This document shows, in pieces, positions 44,642-56,957 of a stretch of DNA of 64,000 nt. Position 1 is the stretch's first letter; each line of letters opens with the position of its first letter. A program made the position numbers and the translations under genes. The stretch lies in the NCBI GenBank assembly GCA_036435485.1, contig CM071595.1, positions 103,966,580 through 104,030,579 of the forward strand. The letters are read 5' to 3'. The notes below the pieces were generated by a model that was not told where the DNA came from, made no database searches, and saw only the letters and a list, made by a program, of their open reading frames with translations. The DNA is from Saposhnikovia divaricata (lineage: Eukaryota; Streptophyta; Magnoliopsida; Apiales; Apiaceae).

Positions 44642-45162
44642 AACAATAGTCCTTATTAATTACCCGAATTTGGGTTACTATATACATCATTTCTATATAC
44701 ACAATTATATCATTAATTAGCTCATTTGCACATCACAGTATCTTTATCACGCGATTTACATCTAGTTATACCATAACTTTAGTAGGTAGTTGTATCGCCC
44801 TTAACACGATAGCCTTTTCATTAAGTCAATCACCTTTTATACATCAATATTTCTGAGTCTCAACATTTATTATATTATATAAAAAAATGCAGCAAAAATT
44901 TAGATAGAAATGCACAAACTTCATTAATGTACATAAATATTTTACAATTTGGGTACAACATCTTTTACTGCTAATAATATACATCATCTAATACAAGGTT
45001 CGAAACCCAAAACATAGCCGTACATACTAATCCGATATCACCAAAAGTATTACTAACTGTCCCCTAATCAGACTGGGATTAAAACAGTGGACAACTAAAC
45101 TAATCCCCAAAATGACATCAACAAGATGACTAGTCTGATTAGTGACGAACTACTATCCCGGC
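44642..45162 (-). other. Spacer between pre-gag ORF and gag, element 4
   Basis: AT-rich, non-coding; nothing recognised. Confidence 0.5.
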
Positions 45163-46049
45163 TCACACCCCTGCCCTGACAACATCCCGTATCTGGACTA
45201 CCATGGTAGTAACCGTATCAACTATCTGGGCCCTCCATGCCGGGTCTCCCCTATCACCCAACAACCTCCTAATATCTCCTAATGCTCGTAGCTCAATACT
45301 GATCATCCCCAGAGACATCCCATCCGGGATAACCCCTCCTCTCCCTCTCTCTAACCTCTGTAGAAGGGTGTCTATAGTCCTACGGGACTCCTCCAACTGT
45401 CCCTGAAGGGCAAAGTACTCGGTCAATAAGGTAGCTGAAAGTGGGTCACCCGCCGGTAAGGGTGCCTCCTGAGGGGGTACAGCTAGGGGAGGTGCATCCA
45501 CAGGTGGAGGTGGTGGAGGTGCAAAGGGTGGGGATGGAGGAACCGACTCTGTCTCAGCATCCTCTGAAGGATCCTCCTCCTCCTCAAAAAAACCAAAATG
45601 CCCTGGAGGGGTAAACTGCTCAAAAGGATCATCTATAGGGTCAGGACTAGGTAGAGGGGATGGAACTGGTGACGGCACTGGGATGGGTCGGACAGGAGTG
45701 GGAACCATCTGAATATCCCTCCACTCAATCGGCTCCTCAGGTATAACTGACAACCTAGGCCTCTTACGCAGTGGCCTCTCCTCCTCAGGGATCTCCGATC
45801 TCACTCTGGAAGGACCTGCCTCGTCAGATCCTGTTGAAGGTCTACCCATATATGGCACTAGGGCCACAGCATCTCTCCGTCTCTGCTCCTCTGCCTCCTC
45901 TCTCTCTAATCGCTCTCTAGCCGCGCCCGGCGTCTCTCCCTGAGGTCCTCAACTGCATACTCGGGGACCTCTACCCCGGCCAGCTGAAGATCTAATAGCT
46001 CCTGCTCTGACATCCCTAGCCACTGGGGGTCCTGACTCGGCTCACCCAT
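45163..46049 (-). pseudogene. Pre-gag ORF of element 4, one frameshift
   Basis: Frame starts MGEPSQDPQWLGMSEQELL at 46049 and is continuous to about 45925, where one base out of register shifts it; the second part (to 45163) continues in another frame. The second part has a basic patch (RPLRKRPRLS), long Pro-rich tracts (PSPVPSPLPSPDP, PPPPPPVDAPP), an acidic block (FFEEEEDPSEDAE) and a C-terminal helical region (LTEYFALQGQLEESRR, TLLQRLERGRGG, RAQIVDTVTTMVVQIRDVV). Codons are far GC-richer than the flanks. It lies between PBS and gag. No known domain recognised. The basic patch could be a nuclear-localisation signal; that is inference. Confidence 0.55.
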
Positions 46050-46229
46050 CTCCGCTCCCTATAATAAAACATAAAATTCTATTAATAACAGTCTAATAAA
46101 TTATAATATATGGTTAAAGTAAATACTACCTGCGATATACCACCCCTGAACTTGATGGAAGTTCACAATTTATATTATAACTGATACATTTATTATTATC
46201 ACTTTTGTTCTTGAGCATTATGACTCTTA

Positions 46230-46241
46230 GCTCTGATACCA
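46230..46241 (-). other. Primer-binding site (tRNA-iMet), element 4
   Basis: TGGTATCAGAGC on minus, two bases from the 5' LTR end. Confidence 0.92.
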
Positions 46242-46243
46242 TC

Positions 46244-49200
46244 TGTGACGCCCCGGGATCCGGGGTCAGGGATCCGGGCCGTCAAGATCCAATTTCCGAT
46301 CAATATCAATATCTCTGTAATCTTTTTTTTTTATAAATAAATAAATAAATAAGCAGTTGACCCCACACTAATACACACACACTCACCAGTCATATGCTCA
46401 TAGAACAACAACCACAATATTTAAAAGTTTTAAAGTTAACAGTTATTACAAGCCCAGAATTTACTAAGTACATTGTTGAACAAAGCTTCTACAGGAAGCA
46501 CTTCAACAACTAAAGTTTATTACAACTTACACACTTAATTTACATAAGTATACTAAGCCCCTTCGCTTGTCACTACCTCGGGGATGGTCGCCAGCACTCG
46601 CTCAAAAGGTCGCCTTTCCCTTACCCTCTTGCGGGGTGTGGTACGTAGTATCGGCATGGGACCTAGCTGCTATATACATAAGTAGCAAGAGTGAGCTATA
46701 ATAGCTCAGCAAGATCATACTGTAACTAAAATTTAAAATGTGAACAAGTATACATGTATGTATATGCATATGTAATAGCAGGAAACAATTAAAATCCTTA
46801 AGGAAGAGTAAAGCTCTTATTTAATAATACATCATCCACTCACTATTATAAGAAAGAAATCTATATTAATATAATATCAGTTTTTCTTCATCTGCCACCA
46901 TAATACCATCATCTCATATCATTATTCTGGTTTCAGTATTGAAATCTAAAATAATATAATATCAGTTTTTCTTCATCTGTAACTATCATTCCATCATCTC
47001 ATATCATTGTTCTGTTTTCAGTATAGCAATCTGAAAACCATTGTCTACACTTTCTTTTCAAAACATTGGGGATATCTGCTGTCGCCTGATACGTTAGGAC
47101 GATGATCAGTCGCCTAATCGTACCTGCTCTCTTTTTACTACCGGTAGAAGGAATGAAAATCATCCCTGGAGGAAGGCCACCTGCTAACATCCTCCCTTGG
47201 CATCTTCGTGCCGTAATAAAAATAATAAATGCTGGACTGTGTCGCACACAGCCCTGACACAGCCACTTACGCAAGTCTGTTGCAATCCCCCTCTTTATCA
47301 CATCATTATTCTCTTTTTAAAATATCATTCCACATTTCCATTTTCTCACTTTCATTTTCACATATCATTCTCTCATATCATTTCCATTCTCGCACATTAC
47401 TTCTATAAAATATATATATATCATAAGGCTTTGATTATGATTCAGACCTCTCTTTCAAATTCAGAAATCAAATATACTTTTATATTCGTAAAATATTCCA
47501 TCTATTTTAAGAGTAATGCATGTTAATCAAATAATGTTTATTAAACCACTGATACTCAATAAGAACATTTTTAATATAATATTATAACCATATAACCCTC
47601 GATAACAACTGATACCATTATCTCTTATTCTCTTAATCATAAGGCATGTTCAATTCATGCATAATCATCTCTATACATATCCATCTCATACTCTCATTCA
47701 TATTCATATACATCTTCGTATATCTTTCTTTTCAATATTAATACTCAGGGAAGACAATTTCTTCACAATATAGTAATAATAGCATCACATATATATTTCA
47801 CAAAATCAAGTTTCTTTGTGAAGATAAGTAGTTTTACAAATAGGGATAGAAGAAATCTTGCCTCGGTTTCGATATCCTGACGGTATGGCTCGTCCCTCTT
47901 CCGGAGTTTCTATAAACACAAAAGGACCGTCGTTAGAACCACATCTCTTACTCACTACACTCTTGTATAACATTACCTTTTGAAACTTTAATATATGTTT
48001 AAAGTATTCTTATTACCCCAAAGGTTCCAGAACTTAACCGTTTATAACCTAAGTTGAAGTTTCAGGGTTTTTCACCATTTCCCTTAACGACCACACTCGA
48101 CTGTAGAATTTCTTATAATTTTTAAATTTCGAATTTTAATGTAAGGTCAACTGGAAATAGTTCTTTGACCACACTACTATCATATCCCAAAATTTCGTGA
48201 CTTTTAACAATGTTAAGGTATGGTAATTGTAACCTCAAGTTTGATACATTTACGGTTTCTCGGTTTCTGAACCGCTTTCACTAAAACTGACTTTTCTCCT
48301 AAACCGTTCATCAGATTTTAACGCACCTTATATCAAAACGATCTATGAACTAAGCTCTATCATTTCATGGTCAATTGGTAACCTAGGCAGTGAGGTACCG
48401 TATGAATACAGGGGTCACAAAACAGGACAGTTTTCGTTCTAACGAAAATCGGACATTATAACTGCTGTAATTTCATACTTTCCAAAATCAAACTCCTCCA
48501 AATCAATCATCAAACACCATAATCATCACCTACACCATGTGGTCTTCATTACCAGCCATGGTTACAATCCCAAACTCCTTCCAAAATCAACTTTAATCAC
48601 TTACAAACACTTATAACATCATAATCTAAATCTTTACACCACTTAATCACTTAAACCAACAATATTCATCATAATATAAAAAGGGGCAAGAGTGTTTATA
48701 CCTTCTTGAAGCTTTACAACACTTAACAAGCCTTGGGCACACCTTTAACAACCTTAGTATAGCTTGGATTAACTAAAGAAACCATTAAAACAAAGATTAA
48801 AACTTGAAAAACACTATTCACCACTATTCATCTTCAACTTCTATGATTTTATTACCTTGCTAAATGATGGTGGATGGCTATGAAACTTTGTGCTAGTCTT
48901 GATCTATCCTCCAAGATGCTCCATGATTTTTCTCTTGGTTTAATCTTGAAGAGAATTAGGGTTTTGGATTTTATTTTCTTGTTTTTTTTTCTTTTGGCCG
49001 AAAGTTGCTAAACAAGAAGGGCAGAGAGTTTTGCTTGGTTTGATCTCATCTAATCTTAATCTAACTTAATTTAGAGTGTATTGGAAGCTTGGTAAAAAAT
49101 CTAGGTGTTAAAAGACTAATCTACCCTTAATTTGGTTTAGTGGAAGATGACATCATTAACATGATTTCATAATTCTCTTTTTCTTGATTTCTTTTCTAAT

Positions 49201-49678
49201 TATAATGCTAGTACTCTTGGTAATTATAATGGGGTATGTATCCTTGTTATTTTATAAATCTTGGTTGCTTAATCTCCATATTCGTCTAATTGTGGTTCGT
49301 TTCGAATGTACCTCATTATCTCAGTGGTTTTGAAATAATTTAACAATCCAAATTCCATTGGTATTCTCTTAACTTAATAATCCCCTGGCTCAAATCTAAA
49401 TTCACTAATCCCTCAATATATAATTCTTATAATGTTTCCATGCTCCTTAATGTCCAATAGAAGCTTATTCGAAATCAAAATCCTCAAAATCAAAATTCAG
49501 GAATTTCTAAAATCCATCGTTATTTCGAGTCACTTATTTTCAATGTACAACACTAATATAGTTTTTGTTTACTCATTTTCCATCCCTAGTATAGAGTACC
49601 TACACACCATTTCCCTGGATTCCTCAAGATCACTATTCATTTGGGCACTGTAGCCTTTCTAAAGTTAGGGTTATTACA
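46244..49678 (-). repeat. 5' LTR of element 4 (3435 bp)
   Basis: Same length as 38070-41504 and almost identical; differences seen include TACATGTATG for TACATATATG, TTCAGAAATC for TTTAGAAATC and GGGCAGAGAG for GGGGAGAGAG. Confidence 0.92.
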
Positions 49679-49683
49679 CCATC
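49679..49683. other. Target-site duplication of element 4 (right copy)
   Basis: CCATC, pairing with 38065-38069. Confidence 0.92.
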
Positions 49684-49783
49684 TGTCAGCGTTTAACTAA
49701 ACTTTGTCTGCTTCCAGCTAAACTCTGATTTATCACTGTAACACTTAAACACTGATTAATATTCACATCAATTATTTCTAACA
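49684..49783 (-). repeat. 5' LTR of element 3, outer 100 bp
   Basis: Continues the LTR split by element 4; the minus strand starts TGTTAGAAATAATTG. Followed by TSD AACTT (49784-49788). Confidence 0.9.
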
Positions 49784-49788
49784 AACTT

Positions 49789-51405
49789 ACATCATGTTCA
49801 TGATGTTCTTAATTTTAACTTAACATTGTCATCTAACCCAAGAGTGAGCCTCAATGGTTACACAAGTTGCATCGCTTCATGTCCTATTTGTAGTACATCC
49901 AAGGACTTGTACTGACAACAGAGGAAGATGATGATATATTGGTGTTATCACAAGCAAACTTGGTTAATCATCTACCCGGTTCTGCAATTTTGTCATTTGC
50001 CATGTGTAAAACAGCTAGAATTAATGGTAAAATCAAAACAACTAATTTGGAATCTGCTTTAAACAGGACTAATTAGTTAACCTTGAACACATGAATGGGT
50101 AATTTTCATTCTGCTGATTGAACTCTAATCTTAAGTTGACTAATTCAAGTATTAGGGTTAAATATAACATATTTGCAAATACTTAAATGAATATCCATGA
50201 TTATTTCTGCAAAATTGTCTTTTTTCCCTAAGTACAGATTCAAGAACATTGTCAACTTAGCACATCAAGTCAAAGGTGTTCTGTGCTTCTAAGAGAATAA
50301 ACCTTCTTGTGGAGAAGGCTCTTAAATCAAAACACCTAGTTCAGGTATTGAGTTCTACTCTATCAGCATTTTCTCTCTTTGTCCTAAAATTTTTTGCCTT
50401 ACTTTGCTGAAATGAGAATTGTTGGAATGTCCCCCAGATTCTCTACCCAATCAGCCCACTATAAATTCACTTCTTACCATCTTTAATCCCCCCTCTACAA
50501 TTTCTCAACAAACTGTAGTTGATAACTCTGTTATATCTTAACCTGAGGGGAGTGAACAGGAGGAAAGTGAGGGTAAGGGAAGTGGTGAACATCAAGAAAC
50601 CATAATAACAAGGAAGGTAAGGGTGTGTAAAACCAGCCTAGCCATCCTATGTCTTCCCAAAAAGGCATAGTGATTACTAAAGACATCCATATTTCTAGTT
50701 TTAGTCTCTTAACTGACTTTAACTATTGAATCAAGTTCCCAACCAGGAACACACTCAGTGAGGGTAAGGGACACAGTTGTGCAACCTTATCAAACTTGAT
50801 TTCTAGCCAGGAGTTAGTACAAGTTGCAGGGACACAGGGGGAGCACACACAAGTTACTCTTAACTATTTCTCAAATTCAGGTTGGTGAATCTTCTGTAAA
50901 TGAGATGATTCAGCCCCACTCATAGAAACCTAATTTGTGACAATGAATCACTTCAACACACACACCAAACACTTTTGATTCTTTATCTTATTTCATGAAG
51001 AAGCCAACACTCGACTTTGAATTCTCTAATCTCTTCACATAGCAGTTTATGGAATTTTTAGTTCTTTTTTTGGAACACCAATGACTTATATCCATACCTC
51101 TACAATTTTTATGGAATCTTATGATTTCTGTTTAGAACTGAGGGAATGGAGTGAAAAATAGGAGAGGCCTGGTTGCTCCAGGGCAAAAGGTGAGTTATGT
51201 GCAAGAGTGGTCTCCTAATTCTTCCAGGAGAGCAAAAGGAGAGATTGAGTACCCCTTTAATAAGGGAAGCTGAGCTATGTGACGTGAGCCAGGATGAGAT
51301 CCTGATGCAAAAATAGAGAGATTAAGAGAGAAGTTCTTCTTTATGCAGATTCTAGCTTCTCATCCCACTGACTCTCATCTTTACCACATCACTGTTCTTG
51401 CTGAT
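49789..51405 (+). other. Post-pol accessory region of element 2, decayed
   Basis: No long frame. Patches look like old coding DNA, for example NLLVEKALKSKHLVQVL near 50298-50350 and GSEQEESEGKGSGEHQETI near 50540-50600, and by position may be a decayed third ORF. I see no similarity to ORF3 of elements 1 and 3. Confidence 0.4.
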
Positions 51406-51410
51406 AACAA

Positions 51411-51843
51411 AAAAAGGGGAGATGGTATCAGAATTTTTCTTCATCAAAACCAAAAGGGGAGAAGGGGTTCAGAATTTCTCTTCTTGTTTCAATAGGAGGA
51501 TCAGAAACCCTTACCCTTGACTTTTAGAACTTTTCCTTGCTCAACAAAGGGGGAGAAGGTTCATATATCTCTATTCTTTGGTCAAAATGGGGAATAGAGC
51601 TAAAGGGGGAAGAAGAGACCTTCAAGATCAACCAGAAAGTGGAGGAACAAAACAAACTCTCAGATCAGATAGGGGAGCAGTTTTAAGTACTCAAGTGAAG
51701 TGAGTAGTACAATCAAGAAACTTTGTCATGAAGCTTGATCAATATTTTCTGTCTTAGTGAAACAAAAATCTGAAGAGTGGTTTTTGTTATCATCACTCTC
51801 TGGATTTATGTCTTTTTTCTTGAAGACATAAATAGGGGGAGAT
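51411..51843 (+). other. Multiple PPT-like tracts before the 3' LTR, element 2
   Basis: A-then-G runs at 51411-51423 (AAAAAGGGGAGAT), 51452-51467, 51546-51559 (AAAGGGGGAGAAGG), 51602-51617 and 51669-51675, and the terminal GGGGGAGAT at 51835-51843. Repeated PPTs before the 3' LTR are a known Sirevirus trait. Confidence 0.7.
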
Positions 51844-52623
51844 TGTTGAGACATACATGTCTATAGATGATGATAACAAATACCACAAGGCAGAAAATGA
51901 ATCAAGGAATCGAAGTTGACAAATAAATTAGGAAGCTAACTAAAATGTAGATCAACTAAAGCTACATCTTGAGAAAGAAATTCTGCAAGCAGTTAGAGAG
52001 TATTTATGTAACAAGCCATAAGATGCTTTAATCAAGTATCTATAATCAGAAGAGAGCTTATAATGACCATGCAAGTATATTCGAGAAGTCAAGAAAAGAA
52101 GAGTTCGAGAAGTCGACCCACAGGCATAACTCTATTCGAGTTATCTTAGATTTGGTGGCTTCGAGAACTCAAAAAAAAGGGTTATTCGAGAAGTCCTAGT
52201 TCGATAAGTAGGCCACTACCTCTATTCGAGAAGTCTACATAATAGGCTGTTCGAGAAGTCATTCGAGAACTCAATGAAAGGGACTATTCAAGAAGTCAAC
52301 ATTCGAGAACTCAAGATCTATCAGTTCGAGAACTCATCCTAGATTATCAGTAATGCCAAAGTTCTCTAATGGAACATATCGAATGAAGAACAAAACCCAG
52401 AATTACTTTGTAACCCATGACTTATAGACAATGATCAATTACACAAAGGATGTTACGAGTAGGGAGTCAAATTGTAAATATTTGAAGGCTCAAACTCTTC
52501 CAAGTGAAAGTGAAATCAGTCAATGTTTATCCGACTTCAAGGGCAACAATAAGAGTGGAAGCAACCTCCAACATGATTACGTTACTACTGAAGAATTCAA
52601 AGGATATCTTGATAAATGCATAA
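51844..52623 (+). repeat. 3' LTR of element 2 (interrupted by element 5)
   Basis: Begins TGTTGAGACATACATG straight after the PPT. 780 bp are visible; the true end is beyond element 5. Contains the TTCGAGAA array. Confidence 0.75.
52080..52335. repeat. Dispersed TTCGAGAA array in element 2 LTR
   Basis: Nine exact TTCGAGAA words, mostly as TTCGAGAAGTC or TTCGAGAACTC, plus variants (TTCGATAAGT, TTCAAGAAGTC, TTCGAGTTATC) in about 255 bp, at irregular spacing. TTCnnGAA is the two-unit core of plant heat-shock elements, but the contiguous three-unit form is not seen. Confidence 0.8.
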
Positions 52624-55600
52624 TGTAAGAACCCAGATTTTTGGTAGGAATTAAAACTTTTATTATGTAATGGATTATAAGTGTAACAGTTGTTCTAATG
52701 AATGGAATGGATATGGATTCCAATGTTTATATGTCATGAAGAATGCAATGGGTCGACAACTTAGATAATAATAACCTATCTCCTGGAAAGTAAGATATGG
52801 CAAATTCCAAAGAGGAAGGTTATTCTCATGTCATCCAAATCGATATCTGTTATAAGTCCAGTGGTTCCGTAAAAGGGTTAAGGAACGCTCGGGAAAGCGC
52901 GATGACATTTTTTTAATTATAAAAATTAAAGAGAAAATAAGCAATGAATAGTATTTTTGGTGAAAATTGGAATATTATCAGACGACGTTATATAGGAGTA
53001 TTCGGAACGGATTTCTGAGTTCGTATTAATGACCGATAGGCAATATAAGTGTATGTAAACGATATCAGATTCAGAAAAATAGCACTTTTATTTTCCCCGA
53101 GATTTTCCTAGATACTGAATGATTTAAGTATTTAATATAAAGATTTAAGGAATTTGAATTCAAGAATTATAAAGGAGGATTGAGAATGGTAGTTTAATAT
53201 TAAGAAGGTTTCCGGTAAAACCCTAACCAGAAATACTTGAGATATTCCTCCGAACGATCAATGAAAATGAGCAATAACCGGACAAAGAAACAAGCAGAGG
53301 ACCAAGATGCATGCATGTGCAAGAGGATAAGATCAAGGAACTAAGTAGCTACTAAGGTAACTAGCATACTTAGCAAACAAACCAAGTACTTAGCAAGATT
53401 ACTTCATCCTACCACTAAACATCAACACTTGTCCACTTGAATGCATCATCCATGACCACACCACTTTATTAAAGTAGCTTTATGATTAGATATTATCAAG
53501 AGACATCACTTTATGCGTAATGAACCAAGCAACCAAACAAGAACACCATCTCTCTCTTCTCTTCATCCATTCGGCCTTCTTTAAATTCCAAAAACAAAAT
53601 CCAACCTCCAACCATTGTTTGATCTCCAAATTTTTATGGTGAGTACTGCATTTCATATTAGAGATATGCTATGAATCTTAGCTTCAAACTCCACTTCTTT
53701 CATTTTCAAATAAATCATCAAAGTTTAGGGTGAATAGTAACCTCAAGAACTAACTTTGGTTTTCTTGATTTCTTTTGATGATCCAAGCTACACTAAGGTT
53801 GTACAAGGGCTATACAAGGCTTAGTAAGTTCTTAGACACTCCAAGGAAGGTATATATCACCTAAACCCTAGAGCTTATTTTGAGTTTATGAATGTTATTG
53901 GTGGTTTTGAGATTAGTTACGAATATGGTGTATTGTAAGCATGATTATGTAGTTAGTTTTGTTGATCTAAGAGATAAGATGAATATGATAATGAAGTAAG
54001 ATGTTCTTGGACTTATAAGATGAATATTATGTGTGTAAGATGTATGGTATGCCCGGTGCGGCTTGGTTATGATGTAACGAATTTAGAAATGTTCGATTTA
54101 TAGCCATCGTAATGCCGAAATTTTGTTAAACCCTTAAAATTCAAGCATAACAGTAGATATAAAAGTCTGACCTTGATGAGTATATGACTTACCCTTGTAG
54201 ATCTCGGGTCATAGATCGTTTTGGCATGAGAATCGAAGCAAACGGACTTACAGTTTAGGAGTTATGGTCAAAATCGTAAAAGTGGTTCGAAACAGTAAGT
54301 GCGAATTCGTAACTGAAATTGAACTCCCATAATATTACTAATTCAGTGGCGAATCTTGATAATTAAATATTAGAGATCATAAGGAAGGTGTGAGAGAAAA
54401 CCTCATGTCAAACGGAACGTTTTTCGATTTTATAAAAATGTTCGAATCAAGGTTAAGTACGAATGAACCCCTAAAAAGGACAAGTGGTTATAACTTTGGA
54501 AAATCACTTAGATAACGGTCAATAAATTTTGAGGTATGATCTTTATTAGTAAACGACCGACCTTAGCACTTTTGTGGCATAAGTACCTACCAAGTGTAAG
54601 TTTATTGACAAGCCTTAATAACGAACAAATGTCGGGTCATAACGGTGTTAATAAGTGTTACACTAGAGAGTGCATAACGAGATAACTTGAAAATGTGTTT
54701 GGATCTAAGTTAAATATATACTTACCTTTCAAATCGTTAAGTGATTAATCTCGAATATTCTGATTATTTATAGATCATCGGACTGATCCAAGACACGCTA
54801 CCCCTACCCGAGTACCATGCAAGTTTCCAATACTTTGGAACTGTTGTTGTGATAATATATATGATTGATTGTTGTTATACATATGCCATAGCATGCATGC
54901 CTGCTTCCCAGTTATATTGTGATACTTGTTCCTTGATTGATGTTGGCTTATAAGTTAGATACGAGATATACCAGTTATAAGCCGGATATTGCTAAGACCC
55001 TTAGTGAAGGGCATATGATCTTCGTTCCTTAAATATAGACCGGGAGTCGGTATTTTGTAATATAGAGATAGTCGTGGAAACCCGGAAGGATTCCCGTGAC
55101 AGATTATTTGAGGAACGTTATTTATAAACATTATTTATATTTCCATAAGTATTAATTACTTGAAAATTTGTTCGAGGAATGTTATTTAAGTATAATCTCA
55201 GTAGAGAAATACTATTTGAATATTATGAATATTCATTTAATACTTGATTTATTTAATGAATATTCATTTGAGGTTATTAATTTAGTTGAATATTATTTTG
55301 GAATATTCATTTGAGTTATTTATTTAATGAATATTATTTTGAATATGCATTCGAGCTTTATTTTTTTAATGAACATTATCTTGAATATCCATTTAAGGTT
55401 GATTAAACTATCAGATATTATTTTGAATATTTATTCGAGGAATTATTTATTTAATGAATATTCTCATATGTTTATTCGAGGGTTACTTTGAACAATATTT
55501 TATATTAAGAATATTCTTTAAATATTTATGAGTTAATAAATATTATTTGAATAATTATATAAATCTTGTAACTAGTTTTAAAATATATTATTTTATTCAA

Positions 55601-56941
55601 ATATTATCTTCGACCTTCAAAAAATTATGTAAAATATTTCTGAGCCTTATTATGACTTTTTTTTTTATCAAGGGGAGGTTCCCAAAATTCTATTCTTTAC
55701 TCAAATCTATCTTCCAAATTATGAGGGAACCTTAATTGAGAGCTGTTATTTATTTGTTTGACTCCCCTGTCATAAATCTTTTAAAACTATTCTTTTCACT
55801 CGCAACTTGGTTGTTATTCATCAAATTGAGTCTTTGTATTACTTCCTCATCATTCGAGGGGTAAGATTGTTGGAACAAGTCGATACCCATTAACAAGCAA
55901 CTGCTTGGGAAATATTGGTGAATTTTCCTTTCAAACTAGATACGACTACTTTGTGGAATCCTATCAACAAGTATTACACTTGGGGAAAGGGAGACGAGCT
56001 TTACGTTTCAGAGTCATGGATTTATTCAAACTAGGAGTATTTGTGTAAGAGGCTGTGGGACAGTCCATCATTGAAACTTTGTGTAAGAGGCTGTGGGACA
56101 GTCCATCCTCGAAATAGGGTCCGAGTGGCGTCGGTCCCGACTAAGCCCAAAGATGGCTGGGGAGATCCGGCGTATGGTGGTGTCCATATGTTCTTCCTTC
56201 TACATGTAGAGAAACAAATTTTGAGATGCACGACCTGCGACTGATCATCGTAAGGTGGTGTCATCCGGCGCGACATACTCCAGTTGGTTCATCATCCAAA
56301 TCTATTTATTTTCTGCACAAGAAGTATCACTCGTGCTGACAGGGTTTGAAAACTATTCAGAACTAAAAGTACTCTGAAATACCTCGTAACTTTATCGTTT
56401 ATATTATACTGGCACTATGTTCGTTAATGCATGGCATATGGTTTCAATAATACTTTTGAACTGTTATATATATTATTGTTCAATATACATTATTGTTGGT
56501 GGGCTATTGCTCACCCTTGCTTTATTTATTATATCATAACAATAGATAGATCTGATGGCCCGCACAAGGCGCACTCAAAGCAATCAGGTGACAGCCATCA
56601 GAGGGTTACCCGCTGATATCATAGCTACCATTGCTGAGGAGGAAGCTATTGGTAGGCTAATTATTAGCTCTCGAGTATCCGATGTAATGACAAGTATGAC
56701 TTATATAAATGGATGGCAAAGAGCATGTAATTTAAATTGTAATTCTTTTGGGTTGTAATAACTCAAACTCGTGATTAATAATATTTGATAGTTACTCTGA
56801 TTTCATCTCTGGGACTGTAACTGGTGTGTTTTATGTTGTTGTTTTGGGTCACAAGGTTGTAATTTAATTTATGTTGGTTTAGTGGATGAAAATTGAGTTC
56901 GTAACGACCGGATCCCCGACCCCGGATCTGGGGGTGTTACA
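52624..56941 (+). repeat. 5' LTR of element 5 (4318 bp)
   Basis: TGTAAGAACCCAG...GGGGGTGTTACA. Contains a highly AT-rich part (55100-55640) with repeated GAATATT words, and a short open frame of 67 codons at 56555-56758. ACCCCGGATCTGGGGG lies at the 3' end. Confidence 0.88.
56041..56110 (+). repeat. Short tandem duplication in element 5 LTR
   Basis: TTTGTGTAAGAGGCTGTGGG ACAGTCCATC occurs twice with a 41-bp period (56040 and 56081). Confidence 0.75.
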
Positions 56942-56945
56942 GAAT

Positions 56946-56957
56946 TGGTATCAGAGC
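56946..56957 (+). other. Primer-binding site (tRNA-iMet), element 5
   Basis: TGGTATCAGAGC, four bases after the LTR end. Confidence 0.92.

Larger units (their letters stand above)
38070..49678 (-). mobile_element. Gag-only Tekay/Del-like Ty3/Gypsy element, element 4
   Basis: Two LTRs of exactly 3435 bp (38070-41504 and 46244-49678), tRNA-iMet PBS, a pre-gag ORF, gag with two zinc knuckles, and a PPT, all on minus. Pol is missing from the start of protease to the end of RNase H, and integrase/chromodomain are absent too. By eye the LTRs differ at about eleven positions, so this is a very recent insertion. It resembles the published TR-GAG class. A 1183-bp tandem duplication spans the LTR end, PPT and RNase H remnant. 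It lies in the 5' LTR of element 3. Confidence 0.9.
26354..49783 (-). mobile_element. Sirevirus element 3, containing nested element 4
   Basis: Minus-strand element of the same family as element 1. 3' LTR 26354-26872; 5' LTR 37651-38069 plus 49684-49783. Both LTRs are 519 bp once element 4 and its duplicated CCATC (38070-49683) are removed, leaving about 11.8 kb. It carries gag, pol, a long third ORF, PBS and PPT, and is flanked by AACTT on both sides. By eye the LTRs differ at about a dozen places, roughly 2 percent, so it is older than element 1 and element 4. All three ORFs carry nonsense codons, and pol and ORF3 also carry frameshifts. Confidence 0.93.
49784..52623 (+). mobile_element. 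Sirevirus element 2, right visible part (from 22452-26353)
   Basis: Continuation after element 3: post-pol DNA, a run of PPT-like tracts and the 3' LTR from 51844. Cut at 52623 by element 5. Confidence 0.8.

Noticed and set aside
52080..52335. Calling the TTCGAGAA array bona fide heat-shock elements
   Set aside because: The contiguous three-unit nGAAnnTTCnnGAAn form is absent, so only a possible link is stated.
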